Assembly: GCF_900101455.1 (NCBI RefSeq)
Contig: NZ_FMZJ01000003.1
Coordinates: 62,001-126,000, forward strand
Direction: 5' to 3'
Length of the DNA: 64,000 bases
From: Sphingomonas sp. YR710
GTDB taxonomy: Bacteria > Pseudomonadota > Alphaproteobacteria > Sphingomonadales > Sphingomonadaceae
This document shows positions 7,506 through 16,415 of this stretch, piece by piece. How positions within the stretch are numbered: the stretch's first letter is position 1; every line of letters begins with the position of its first letter. A program made the translations under genes and the position numbers. The notes below the pieces were generated by a model, which saw nothing but the letters and a program-made list of their open reading frames with translations, was not told where the DNA came from and made no database searches.

Positions 7506-10234
7506 ACTCCTTGATGATGGCGGTGGCCCTGGCAGGCGCGACAGGCGCCGCCCCCCCGGCCCCGCCCCCCGACGCCGCGCCCGGCAGCGTCATGCCACCC
7601 CCCCCTACCCTTTCTTCCCCGCCCGCCCTTGATGATGCCGATCTGCTGCTGGTCGAGGTCGTCCTCGACCGGCTGACACTGACAGATTCGCTTTCCTGCT
7701 ACACGCGGCCGGACGGTCTGCTGATCCCGGTCGGCGAATTGTCGCGCTTGCTGGATGTCGATCTTTCCGTGCTGCCGGCCGAACGCCGCATCACCGGCAA
7801 TATCGGCGAAGCGCGGCGCCCTGTGCTCATTGATGCAGCCACCGCAACGATCCGCATCGGCGGCAAGGCCGAACCGCTAGCGCCGCGCGACATGGTCGTC
7901 GGCGTCACCGATATCTTTGTGCGCGCGGCTCTGCTGGAAAAAATCCTGCCCGTTCGCGCAACGTTCGAAGAATCCGCGCTGCGCCTGACGCTGGAGGCGC
8001 GCGAGCCGCTGCCGATCCAGTCACGCCTCGATCGCCTCGGCAAGCTGCGCAGCCTGCAACCGGATGGCAGCGCCACCCAACAGGAGGTGTTGCGCACCGC
8101 GACACCCTATCGGCTGTTCACGCCACCCAACTTCGATATCGGCCTGGACACAGCGGGCGGTTCGCTCAGCCCCCGCTCGGCCTATCGCTACGACGTTCGC
8201 GCCGCCGGTGATCTGCTGTTCAGCGGCTTCCAGGGGTTCGTGGGATCGGATGACAAGGGCCGCCCGACATCGACGCGGGCGACGTTCGAGCGCCGTGATC
8301 CCACCGGCCGGCTGCTGGGGCCACTGGGGCTGACCCGACTCAGTGCCGGCGATGTCTTCACGCCGACGCTGGCAATCGGCCCGCGCAGCTTCAACGGGCG
8401 CGGCGTCGCGTTCAGCAGCGTGCCGCTGACCCAGGCCAGCGTGTTCGGCCGGGTCGATCTGCGCGGCGAGTTGCCGATCGGATATGACGTCGAACTCTAC
8501 GTCAACGATGTGCTCCGCAATGGTCAGACGACGCCGGTACAGGGGCGCTACGAGTTTCTGGACGTCCCGCTGGTGCGCGGGGTCAATGTGATCCGTATCG
8601 TCTCCTATGGCCCGCGCGGCGAGCGATCGGAAGAAGTCCGCGTCATCAGCGTCGGCGGCGGGCAGGTCGCCAAAGGTGCGTTCGTGATCGAAGGGGGCGC
8701 CGTCCAGCAACAACGCCCGCTGATCGATCTGCGGCCAGGCGACATGAGTGACATCACCGGCCCGGGTGCCGGCGATATCCGCATGGTCGCCAATATCGCT
8801 TATGGCCTGAGCGAGGCGGTGACGGTCACCGGAGGCGCAGCCAGTTACTCGCCAACCGGCTTCGGCCAGCGGCATATGGGAACATTGGGGCTGCGCACCT
8901 CGCTACTGGGGTTCGTCACGCAGGTCGATGGCGCGCGCGACGACAAGGCGGGATCGGGCATAGCGCTGGCTGTCGCCGGCAAAGTATTCGGCCTGTCGAC
9001 GGTCGCACGCCATTCCGAATATCGGCACGGCTTCGTCGACGAAACCATCCCCACCGGCGGTGATGGCCGCGCGCTGACCCGCTATAGCGAACTCGATCTC
9101 GATCTGACGCTGAAACCGTGGAAAAGCTTCGCGCTGCCTCTTTCGCTGCGCGCTGCGCGGAACCAGTTCGCCAATGGCGATGCCGATCTGTCCGGCCTGG
9201 CCCGGGCATCCTTTCCAATCGGCGGCGCCTATGTTTCCACCGGCCTGGATTACCAGCATAGCAGCCTGGCGAGCGGCACATCGACCGAGGCGCTGAGCGG
9301 CGTGCTCGCGGCCTCAAGCTTCGCGGCGTTCCGTTGGCAATTGCGCGCGAGCCTCGATTACAGCCTGCTGCCCACCGCGCAGTTGCGCGGCGCATCGATT
9401 ACCGCCGATCGCGATCTCGGCGCGCGGGCGGCGGTCCGGCTCGCCTTGGGCAAATCCTTCACCGATACCCGCGATGTCACCGCACAGGTCGGCGCGATCC
9501 TGCGGCTGCCGCTCGGCGATCTTTCGCTGAACGGCAGCTACACCACGCCGCGCAACGACTGGCGGGTCGGGCTGCAATTCGGCTTCAGCCTGGCCTGGGA
9601 TCCGCTGGGCCATGGCTATCGGATGACGCGAACCGGCGCCGCTTCGGGCGGCAACCTCGCTCTGCAGGCGTTTGTCGACGACAATAATAATGGCCGCTTC
9701 GATCCGGGCGAGCGGCCAGTGGCGGGCGTCACCCTCGATGGCGGTCGCAATCGGATCGCCACCGATGCACGCGGCCGCGCGCTGGTGACGGGGCTGGGCG
9801 ACGCGCCATCGGCCCGGTTGCAGACCGGCATCGACGATGTCGATCTGACCAACGTCAGCACCCCGCCGAGCATCATCGAATTTGCCCCCCGGCCGGGCCG
9901 GACGACCATCGTTCCGTATCCTCTGGCGCCCCAGGGCGAGGTCATGATCCATATTTCGGTGCGGCAGGCTGACGGCAAGCTAGTTGGTCTGTCCGCCTTG
10001 CGATTGATCGCAACACCCGATCATGGCGCTCCGGTCGAGGCGCAGACCGAATATGACGGCAGTGTCGTACTGGAAGGGCTGAGGTCCGGCCATTATCGCA
10101 TCGATCTCGATCCGGTGCAGGCCGCGCGGCTGAAAATGCGCCTCGAAGCCCCGATGGCGGTAACCGTTGCGCATGATGGAGGCGTGCTGCCCGATGTCAG
10201 CGGTGTTATCATCTTCGAGTCCGCAGCACCATGA
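7502..10234 (+). CDS. Outer-membrane usher of the DUF4402 fibre system
   Basis: A 910-residue protein. Usher-like features include PRSAYRYDVRAAGDLLFSGF and FNGRGVAFSS in the early barrel, a plug-like segment (LYVNDVLRNGQTTPVQGRYEF, about residues 328-350), then VRGVNVIRIVSYGPRGE and a long run of alternating beta-strands to about residue 705. The C-terminal 190 residues contain DDNNNGRFDPGE and DARGRA, patterns seen in SdrD-B or carboxypeptidase-regulatory-like Ig domains of alternate and archaic ushers. It exports and assembles chaperone-bound subunits across the outer membrane. The GTG start overlaps the chaperone stop; ATGs at 7514 and 7517 are alternatives. The N-terminus is Ala/Pro-rich with a weak signal peptide. 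Confidence 0.8.
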   Translation: MNSLMMAVALAGATGAAPPAPPPDAAPGSVMPPPPTLSSPPALDDADLLLVEVVLDRLTLTDSLSCYTRPDGLLIPVGELSRLLDVDLSVLPAERRITGNIGEARRPVLIDAATATIRIGGKAEPLAPRDMVVGVTDIFVRAALLEKILPVRATFEESALRLTLEAREPLPIQSRLDRLGKLRSLQPDGSATQQEVLRTATPYRLFTPPNFDIGLDTAGGSLSPRSAYRYDVRAAGDLLFSGFQGFVGSDDKGRPTSTRATFERRDPTGRLLGPLGLTRLSAGDVFTPTLAIGPRSFNGRGVAFSSVPLTQASVFGRVDLRGELPIGYDVELYVNDVLRNGQTTPVQGRYEFLDVPLVRGVNVIRIVSYGPRGERSEEVRVISVGGGQVAKGAFVIEGGAVQQQRPLIDLRPGDMSDITGPGAGDIRMVANIAYGLSEAVTVTGGAASYSPTGFGQRHMGTLGLRTSLLGFVTQVDGARDDKAGSGIALAVAGKVFGLSTVARHSEYRHGFVDETIPTGGDGRALTRYSELDLDLTLKPWKSFALPLSLRAARNQFANGDADLSGLARASFPIGGAYVSTGLDYQHSSLASGTSTEALSGVLAASSFAAFRWQLRASLDYSLLPTAQLRGASITADRDLGARAAVRLALGKSFTDTRDVTAQVGAILRLPLGDLSLNGSYTTPRNDWRVGLQFGFSLAWDPLGHGYRMTRTGAASGGNLALQAFVDDNNNGRFDPGERPVAGVTLDGGRNRIATDARGRALVTGLGDAPSARLQTGIDDVDLTNVSTPPSIIEFAPRPGRTTIVPYPLAPQGEVMIHISVRQADGKLVGLSALRLIATPDHGAPVEAQTEYDGSVVLEGLRSGHYRIDLDPVQAARLKMRLEAPMAVTVAHDGGVLPDVSGVIIFESAAP

Positions 10235-10266
10235 TCTACCACCTTCGCCATCCAAGGATCAGGCCA

Positions 10267-11262
10267 ATGCCCCCGTTGTCGACACGTTCGCTAGCCATTG
10301 CCCTGGGCGCCCTGTCGGCCTGTCCTGTTGCTGCACAGACCTATACGGTTTCTTCGATCACGGCGCCCGCATTCGGGACCCTGATCACTGGCGTTACTGG
10401 CACCACGGTCTTTCTGAACAACGGCATCGTGACGAAACAAAGCGGCAGTGGGACCGTCTATTCGGGGCCGGTCACGCGGGCCGTAGTGTCGATCAACTGC
10501 ACCGACGGCTCCGGCAGGCCGCGGCGCTGCAGCACGGCCGGCAATATCGCGCGCGTCGATATCGCGACCAGCGGCATTATCAGCGGCCGCGCCCAGGCGA
10601 TCAGCAATTTCACGGCAAACAATGGCACCGGCACGATCGGCACCGGCACGACCACGGGTACCTCGCTCAGCTTCCAGTTGACCGGGTGGACGGCCAGCAA
10701 TACGAACAAGACCTTCTTCCTCGATATCACGCTGCCGATCACCGGCGACGATGTCGGTGGCACGACGGGCGCCGCCACGTCGGGCTTCACCGTGCTCACC
10801 ACCGAGGATCCCACAACGCCGATAACGGGTCTTAGCGCCCTTGCGACCGCCACAGTGCGACGGGCGATGTATATCGCGGCGGGTACCTCCCTCGGTTTTG
10901 GCTCATTCCTGCGCTCCGGGACGAATTCCGGCACGGTGACCGTCGACTCTCTGGGAACGCGTACCGTCGGCGGTGCCAGCCCGCCGATACTTCTGACCAC
11001 GGGCCCCGGCAGCGCCGCCACCTACACACTGTACGGCGAACCCAGCACGAGCTTTACCCTGACGGTCTCGACACCGCTTGCTTTTTCCAACGGCACCGCC
11101 GTCACCGTCCCGGTCACGTTGATCCCTTCGGCCAGTGGGTCGTTGACGATGCCTGGCGGCGGCACGATGCCGCTGACCGTCACCGGAGTCATCACCGTGC
11201 CGGGCAACGCCGGTTCGGGCGGCTACAGCACCAGCTACAACGTCACCATCACCTACAACTGA
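10267..11262 (+). CDS. Two-domain DUF4402 tip adhesin candidate
   Basis: A 331-residue exported protein (signal SLAIALGALSACPVAAQ). The C-terminal half (from about residue 195) has the DUF4402 pattern (MYIAAGTSLGFGSFLRSG, YTLYGEPSTSFTL, final YNVTITYN). The N-terminal half is a separate Gly/Thr/Ser-rich beta domain carrying two cysteines (NCTDGSGRPRRC) that could form the only disulfide in the fibre. A single-copy two-domain subunit encoded after the usher fits a tip adhesin with an N-terminal receptor domain and a C-terminal pilin domain. ATG 10267 has AAGGA eight bases upstream and a compact signal peptide. An in-frame ATG at 10231 overlaps the usher stop and is the alternative. It is the last gene of the operon and runs tail to tail with mtnP. 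Confidence 0.7.
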   Translation: MPPLSTRSLAIALGALSACPVAAQTYTVSSITAPAFGTLITGVTGTTVFLNNGIVTKQSGSGTVYSGPVTRAVVSINCTDGSGRPRRCSTAGNIARVDIATSGIISGRAQAISNFTANNGTGTIGTGTTTGTSLSFQLTGWTASNTNKTFFLDITLPITGDDVGGTTGAATSGFTVLTTEDPTTPITGLSALATATVRRAMYIAAGTSLGFGSFLRSGTNSGTVTVDSLGTRTVGGASPPILLTTGPGSAATYTLYGEPSTSFTLTVSTPLAFSNGTAVTVPVTLIPSASGSLTMPGGGTMPLTVTGVITVPGNAGSGGYSTSYNVTITYN

Positions 11263-11271
11263 TCGCCGGTT

Positions 11272-12132
11272 TCACCCGAACAGTCGCGGTGCGAGCGTTG
11301 CCAGTCTGCGCGCCGTATCCGCCGGCCAATGATCGCGTGCTGTCATCACCGCGCCGTCGAGCGCATGATCGCATCCCTGCGGGCAGCCCGCGCCGCCGCC
11401 CGCCCGCGCCGCCACAGCCACCACCAAAGCCTGCGCCCGCGCAACATTGGCGTTCATGACCCCGATTATTTCGGCGACGTCGACCTCCTTTTCGGACCAG
11501 GCATCGTCATCGGTCACCATCGCCACGCTGGCATAACAAAGCTCCGCCTCGCGGGCGAGCCGCGCCTCGGGCAAGCCGGTCATGCCGACGATGTCGCAGC
11601 CCCAGCTCTGGTGCAGCAGCGATTCGGCGCGGGTTGAGAATTGCGGGCCTTCCATCACCAGCATCGTTCCGCCGATCCGGTGCGCGCCTGCGTCGTCAGC
11701 GAGCGCGGCCGCCACCGATTGGCCCAGCCGCCCGCAAACCGGCCGCGCGAAAGCGACATGCGCCACGATGCCGTCGCCGAAAAAGCTGCGCCCGCCGCGA
11801 ATCGTGCGGTCGACATACTGATCGACCAGCACGAACGTCCCCGGCCGCATATCGGCATGCAGCCCGCCGACGGCCGAGATCGCCAAGACCTCGGTACACC
11901 CCGCCGCCTTCAGCGCGGCGATATTCGCGCGATAATTGACCTCGCCCGGCGCCAGCCGATGCCCGCGTCCATGTCGTGGAAGGAACGCCACGCTGCGCCC
12001 GGATACCTCCCCGATCAGCAACGCATCGGATGGCTTGCCCCAGGGCGTGTCGACGTCGATCCATTGTCCGTCCGCCAGCGCCGGCATTCGATAGAGCCCG
12101 CTGCCGCCGATCAGGCCTAGCCGTCCCGTCAT
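11272..12132 (-). CDS. mtnP: S-methyl-5'-thioadenosine phosphorylase
   Basis: A 286-residue purine nucleoside phosphorylase-family enzyme. The N-terminal phosphate-binding GLIGGSGLY, then FLPRHGRGHRLAPGEVNYRANI, SAVGGLH, MEGPQFSTRAES and MTGLPEARLAREAELCYA match MTA phosphorylases. It splits 5'-methylthioadenosine into adenine and 5-methylthioribose-1-phosphate in methionine salvage. Family members vary in preference for MTA over inosine-type substrates; I favour MTA from the overall pattern. It lies downstream of petC in the same direction, behind a terminator, and ends nine bases from the end of the converging fibre operon. Confidence 0.88.
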   Translation of the reverse strand: MTGRLGLIGGSGLYRMPALADGQWIDVDTPWGKPSDALLIGEVSGRSVAFLPRHGRGHRLAPGEVNYRANIAALKAAGCTEVLAISAVGGLHADMRPGTFVLVDQYVDRTIRGGRSFFGDGIVAHVAFARPVCGRLGQSVAAALADDAGAHRIGGTMLVMEGPQFSTRAESLLHQSWGCDIVGMTGLPEARLAREAELCYASVAMVTDDDAWSEKEVDVAEIIGVMNANVARAQALVVAVAARAGGGAGCPQGCDHALDGAVMTARDHWPADTARRLATLAPRLFG

Positions 12133-12153
12133 GCCACCCCATCCCCTGAATTG

Positions 12154-12190
12154 AAAAGGGCCGCCCGGTCATCCCGGACGGCCCTTCTTT
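12154..12190 (-). terminator. Intrinsic terminator after petC
   Basis: On the minus strand AAAGAAGGGCCGTCCGG pairs with CCGGGCGGCCCTTTTC. The stem is about 12 bp and G+C-rich, ending in a T-run. It lies 22 bases after the petC stop and just before mtnP. The A-rich other flank could let it work in both directions. Confidence 0.75.
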
Positions 12191-12211
12191 ACGTCAATCT
12201 CAACCTGAAGC

Positions 12212-13054
12212 TCAGTGCTTCACGCCTGCCCAGATGTTCCGATAGGACAGGAACGCCAGACTGGTTGCGATCAGCAGGAAGATCACCACCGCGAGACCGG
12301 TCTGGTGACGGGCTTCGAGCTTCGGCTCGGCTGTCCATACCAGGAATGCCGATACGTCCTTGGCCATCTGATCGACCGTCGACTTCGTCCCATCCGAATA
12401 GGTCACCTGACCATCGGCCACCAGCGGCGGCGGCATCGCGATGTTGAGGTTCGCGAAATACGGATTGTAGTGGAGCGACGGCGGAGTCTTGGCATCCGGG
12501 AACTGCTTGATCAGTTCAGCCGGCTGCTTCTGGAAGCCCGTCAGCAGCGAGTAGATGTAGGCCGCGCCACCATGGCGAGACTTAGACACCAGCGACAGAT
12601 CCGGCGGTAGCGCATTGTTGTTGGCAGCGCGAGCGGCGGTTTCGTTGGCATAAGGCGTCGGGATCTTGTCCGCCGGCGTGCCCTTGCGGGTGGCCGGTTC
12701 GCCGGTTTCCGGGTTGATCGAGGGAACCTCGGTCGCCCAGCCCTTGGCGATCGCCTTCACTTCAGGATCGGTGAAGCCCAAATCCTTGAAATCGCGGAAC
12801 GCGACCTGATGGAGCGAATGGCAGGCCGAGCAGACTTCCTTGTAAACCTGGAAGCCGCGCTGCAGCTGTTGCCGGTCGAACTTTCCGAGCGGGCCATCCG
12901 ACGCGAAGGAAACCTCCTTCGGATGCTGGTGATAGACGCTCTCGGCGGTGGGGGCCGGCGGCTCGCTGACATAGGCGATGGCGCCCATGAGCAGCGAGTA
13001 GAGCAGAACCCCGACGAAGCCGAGGCCGGCGAGAAATGCGATAGGACGAACCAT
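12212..13054 (-). CDS. petC: Cytochrome c1 subunit of the bc1 complex
   Basis: A 280-residue membrane-anchored c-type cytochrome. The haem-binding CSACH is at residues 75-79, with the axial Met in NIAMPPPL near residue 205. An N-terminal hydrophobic signal segment and a C-terminal anchor (GLAVVIFLLIATSLAFLSY) place the haem domain in the periplasm. It passes electrons from the Rieske centre to soluble or membrane cytochrome c. It is third in the petA-petB-petC operon, 15 bases after petB. Confidence 0.93.
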   Translation of the reverse strand: MVRPIAFLAGLGFVGVLLYSLLMGAIAYVSEPPAPTAESVYHQHPKEVSFASDGPLGKFDRQQLQRGFQVYKEVCSACHSLHQVAFRDFKDLGFTDPEVKAIAKGWATEVPSINPETGEPATRKGTPADKIPTPYANETAARAANNNALPPDLSLVSKSRHGGAAYIYSLLTGFQKQPAELIKQFPDAKTPPSLHYNPYFANLNIAMPPPLVADGQVTYSDGTKSTVDQMAKDVSAFLVWTAEPKLEARHQTGLAVVIFLLIATSLAFLSYRNIWAGVKH

Positions 13055-13069
13055 GACCTGACTTTCCCC

Positions 13070-14335
13070 TTAAGCCGTCGGCGTCGCGTGGCCGAGCACC
13101 GCTTCGGTGATCGAATTCGGCAGCGGAAGCGGCCGTTCCATGCGCGATACGATCGGCAGGATGATCAGGAAGTGGGCGAAGTAATAAGCCGCCGCGAGCT
13201 GGCTGATCATCACGAAGGGCTCTGCCGCCGGCGAACCGCCGCAATAGCCGAGGATCAGCACGTCGATCACGAGCAGCCAGAAGAACTTCTTGAACGTCGG
13301 GCGATAATTGCCCGAACGCACCGGCGACTTGTCGAGCCACGGCAGGAAGAACAGCAGCAGGATCGAACCGAACATCGCGATCACGCCCAGCAGCTTGGCC
13401 GGAATGCCGAACACGTTGAAAGTGAAGGCGCGCAGGATCGCGTAGAACGGCCAGAAATACCATTCGGGAACGATGTGCGCCGGCGTCGAGAGCGGGTTGG
13501 CCGGGATATAATTATCCGGGTGACCCAGATAATTCGGCGCGAAGAACAGAACGAGGCAGTAGATGATCAGGAACACGCCCAATCCGAAACCGTCCTTGGC
13601 CGTGTAATAGGGGTGGAACGGGACGGTATCCTGCGGGCCCTTCACATCGACGCCGGTCGGATTGTTCGAACCCGGAATGTGCAGCGACCAGATGTGCAGC
13701 ACGATCACGGCAGCAATCACGAACGGCAGCAGATAGTGCAGCGAGAAGAAGCGGTTCAGCGCCGCATCGTCCGGGGCGAAGCCACCGAGCAGCCACGTCT
13801 GGATCGGCGTGCCGACCACAGGGATCGCGCCGAACAGGCCGGTGATCACCTTGGCGCCCCAGAAGCTCATCTGCCCCCAGGGAAGCACATAGCCCATGAA
13901 GGCGGTCGCCATCATCAGCAAGAAGATCACGAGGCCGAGCAGCCACACCATTTCGCGCGGGGCCTTATACGATCCGTAAAATAGGCCGCGGAAGATGTGG
14001 AGATAGACCACGATGAAGAAGAAGCTCGCGCCGTTGGAGTGCGCGTAGCGCAACAGCCAGCCCGAGTTCACATCGCGCATGATATGTTCGACAGAGTCGA
14101 ACGCGATGCCGCCATTCGCGGCATAGTGCATGGCGAGGATGATGCCGGTGATGATCTGGATGCCCAAAGCCGCGCCCGAAAGCACGCCGAAGTTCCAGAA
14201 ATAATTCAGGTTGCGCGGAACCGGATAGCCGGCACCAATCGCATTATAAACGAGCCGCGGGAGCGGCAGACGCTCGTCCAGCCACTTCATCAGCGGCTGC
14301 TTCGGCTCGTAATGTTTTGCCCAGGGGAAGCTCAT
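13070..14335 (-). CDS. petB: Cytochrome b subunit of the bc1 complex
   Basis: A 421-residue polytopic protein of the usual cytochrome b length. Two haem-ligand His pairs are visible: [19 protein letters not shown] for the first (one on each of two helices) and SLHYLLPF with [10 protein letters not shown] for the second. The Qo-site PEWY is present in [16 protein letters not shown]. It binds haems bL and bH and forms the quinol oxidation and quinone reduction sites in the inner membrane. It lies 11 bases after petA. Confidence 0.95.
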   Translation of the reverse strand: MSFPWAKHYEPKQPLMKWLDERLPLPRLVYNAIGAGYPVPRNLNYFWNFGVLSGAALGIQIITGIILAMHYAANGGIAFDSVEHIMRDVNSGWLLRYAHSNGASFFFIVVYLHIFRGLFYGSYKAPREMVWLLGLVIFLLMMATAFMGYVLPWGQMSFWGAKVITGLFGAIPVVGTPIQTWLLGGFAPDDAALNRFFSLHYLLPFVIAAVIVLHIWSLHIPGSNNPTGVDVKGPQDTVPFHPYYTAKDGFGLGVFLIIYCLVLFFAPNYLGHPDNYIPANPLSTPAHIVPEWYFWPFYAILRAFTFNVFGIPAKLLGVIAMFGSILLLFFLPWLDKSPVRSGNYRPTFKKFFWLLVIDVLILGYCGGSPAAEPFVMISQLAAAYYFAHFLIILPIVSRMERPLPLPNSITEAVLGHATPTA

Positions 14336-14346
14336 GTCTGTTTACC

Positions 14347-14913
14347 TCAGCCGACTTGGACGACGGTATCGGATTTGAAGGCGTATTTCGGCACTTCAAG
14401 ATTCTTCGGCGCCGGACCTTTGCGGATGCGGGCGGCCGTATCGTAGGTCGATCCGTGGCACGGGCAGAAATATCCGCCGAACTCGCCGCGGATTTCGCCC
14501 TCGCCGGCACCCAGCGGCACGCAACCGAGATGGGTGCACACACCCATGGTGATCAGCCACTGCTTGTGGCCTGCGATCGTGCGTTGATCCAGCGTCTGCG
14601 GATCGCGCAGCGCCGAAAGCGGCACCGCATCGGCGGCCGCAATTTCCTTGGCCGTCAAATGGCGCAGGAACAAGGGCTGCTTGCGGAAGATCGTCTTGAT
14701 CGCCTGGCCTTCCTTGATCGCCGTCAAATCGACCTCGATCGAAGCCTGCGCCAGCACATCGGCCGACGGGTTCATCTGGTTGACCAGCGGGAGCAGGACG
14801 GTCGCTGCGCCGACTCCGGCGAAGCTCACGGCCGCAATATTGATGAAGTCACGACGACGAACGCCGTCCCCAGCTGCTTCGCCAGGTATTTCAGTAGTTT
14901 CGAGCGTCGCCAT
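14347..14913 (-). CDS. petA: Rieske iron-sulfur subunit of the bc1 complex
   Basis: A 188-residue protein with a twin-arginine-type N-terminus (VRRRDFINIAAVSFAGVGAA) serving as its membrane anchor. The Rieske 2Fe-2S ligands are in CTHLGC (126-131) and CPCHGS (150-155). It takes electrons from quinol and passes them to cytochrome c1. ATG 14913 was chosen because the 26 residues above it in frame do not resemble the family and AAGG lies upstream of it. It is first in the operon; its promoter must lie in the 190 bases shared with the divergent trmL. Confidence 0.93.
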   Translation of the reverse strand: MATLETTEIPGEAAGDGVRRRDFINIAAVSFAGVGAATVLLPLVNQMNPSADVLAQASIEVDLTAIKEGQAIKTIFRKQPLFLRHLTAKEIAAADAVPLSALRDPQTLDQRTIAGHKQWLITMGVCTHLGCVPLGAGEGEIRGEFGGYFCPCHGSTYDTAARIRKGPAPKNLEVPKYAFKSDTVVQVG

Positions 14914-15103
14914 TCCGGAACCTTTGCGCTGCCACGATCCGGCGCAGTCAGGAAGGTTTCGGCATTTACCGTCGCCCCCCGAACCACGCACCGCCCGTAA
15001 TCCCCCGGCGGTTGGCCGCGCTGATAGCGCCGGATTGCGGCCTTTGCCAATCCCATTTCACCATTATTGCGGCATTGCGATACATTCGCATATCAACAGG
15101 GCT

Positions 15104-15553
15104 ATGCGGATTGCCCTTTACCACCCCGATATCGCCGGAAACACGGGCACGATCCTGCGCCTGGCGGCCTGTTTCGGCATATCGGTCGACATCATCGAAC
15201 CGTGCGGATTCGCATTTTCCGAACGGGCATTGCGACGCGCGGGCATGGATTATGCGGCCGCGGCCGACGTCGTACGCCATGCCGACTGGGATGCCTTCAT
15301 CGCGACGCGGCGGGGACGGATCGTGCTGTTGTCGACCTATGCCGCGATTCCCCTCCCGTCGGCGGTATTTGCGTCCGGGGATACCCTCCTGTTCGGATCG
15401 GAAAGTGCAGGCGTGCCCGAAAATGTCCGCGACGCCGCCGATCTGCGCGTACGTATTCCGATGCGCGCGGGCTTCCGCTCCTTGAATGTCGCGATCAGCG
15501 CTGGCATCGCGCTCGCCGAAGGCTTGCGACAGACCGGAGGATGGCCCGAATGA
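15104..15553 (+). CDS. trmL: tRNA (cytidine/uridine-34-2'-O)-methyltransferase
   Basis: A 149-residue minimal SPOUT methyltransferase. Conserved motifs are the N-terminal YHPDIAGNTGTILRLAA, the central LLFGSESAGVP and the C-terminal RIPMRAGFRSLNVAISAGIALAE, which make the trefoil-knot SAM site. It methylates the ribose of the wobble nucleotide in tRNA-Leu isoacceptors. ATG 15104 follows CAGGG. Its stop overlaps the hemF start in an ATGA, so the two are probably translated together. Confidence 0.9.
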   Translation: MRIALYHPDIAGNTGTILRLAACFGISVDIIEPCGFAFSERALRRAGMDYAAAADVVRHADWDAFIATRRGRIVLLSTYAAIPLPSAVFASGDTLLFGSESAGVPENVRDAADLRVRIPMRAGFRSLNVAISAGIALAEGLRQTGGWPE

Positions 15554-16410
15554 CTTTCATGATGGACGCGCAGCAGCAGGCAGCACGCAGCTGGTTCGAA
15601 TCGCTGCGCGACCGCATCTGTGCCACGTTCGAGGCGATCGAGGCGGAAGCCGACAGCGATGCCCGTTTCGCGTTCACCCCATGGAATCGCGAGAATGATC
15701 CGGAAGCGAAGGGTGGCGGCGGCGTCCAGGGATTGATGAAAGGTCGTGTCTTCGAAAAGGTCGGAGTCAATGTCTCGACGGTTGGCGGCGCCTTCTCGCC
15801 CGAATTCGCAAAGACGATCCACGGGGCGGACGAACAGGATCCTGGCTTCTTTGCCACGGGAATCAGCCTCGTGGCGCACATGGCCAATCCGCACGTTCCA
15901 GCGGTTCACATGAACACGCGCTTCCTCTGCACTACGAAACGCTGGTTCGGCGGCGGCGCCGATCTCAACCCGCCATTGCCGTATGACGACGACACCGCCG
16001 ATTTTCACGCGCGGCTGAAACTGGCCTGCGATCCGCACGGCGCCGACTATCACGACCGATTCCGCCAATGGGCCGACGACTATTTCTGGATCCCCCACCG
16101 CAAGACCCATCGCGGCGTCGGTGGAATTTTCTACGATCATCTCGATTTTCAGGACGATGCTGGCTTCGATGCCAATTTTGCCTTCACCCGGGACGTCGGC
16201 GAAGCCTTTCTCGACATCTTCCCCACGATCGTCCGCCGCCGGATGGGCATGACGGCCAGCGATCAGGATCGGCGCCAGATGCTCGCTTTCCGCGGCCGCT
16301 ATGCCGAATTCAATCTCGTATATGATCGCGGCACGGCGTTCGGCCTCAAGACCGGCGGCAATGTCGACGCGATTTTGATGAGTCTGCCGCCCGTCGCGAC
16401 CTGGGAATAG
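15550..16410 (+). CDS. hemF: Oxygen-dependent coproporphyrinogen III oxidase
   Basis: A 286-residue HemF. Signature stretches include GKGGGGVQGLMKGRVFEKVGVNVS-like residues near 55-75, VHMNTRF, KRWFGGGADLNP, KTHRGVGGIFYDHLD and the C-terminal RYAEFNLVYDRGTAFGLKTGGN. It converts coproporphyrinogen III to protoporphyrinogen IX using O2, in the cytoplasm, for haem synthesis. The start overlaps trmL by four bases; ATGs at 15559 and 15562 are alternatives. Closeness to the bc1 genes is consistent with haem demand. Confidence 0.95.
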   Translation: MTFMMDAQQQAARSWFESLRDRICATFEAIEAEADSDARFAFTPWNRENDPEAKGGGGVQGLMKGRVFEKVGVNVSTVGGAFSPEFAKTIHGADEQDPGFFATGISLVAHMANPHVPAVHMNTRFLCTTKRWFGGGADLNPPLPYDDDTADFHARLKLACDPHGADYHDRFRQWADDYFWIPHRKTHRGVGGIFYDHLDFQDDAGFDANFAFTRDVGEAFLDIFPTIVRRRMGMTASDQDRRQMLAFRGRYAEFNLVYDRGTAFGLKTGGNVDAILMSLPPVATWE

Positions 16411-16415
16411 CGCCG

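Noticed and set aside
12809-13984. 391-codon plus-strand open frame
   Set aside because: It is the antisense shadow of petB and petC, which carry clear haem-ligand motifs.
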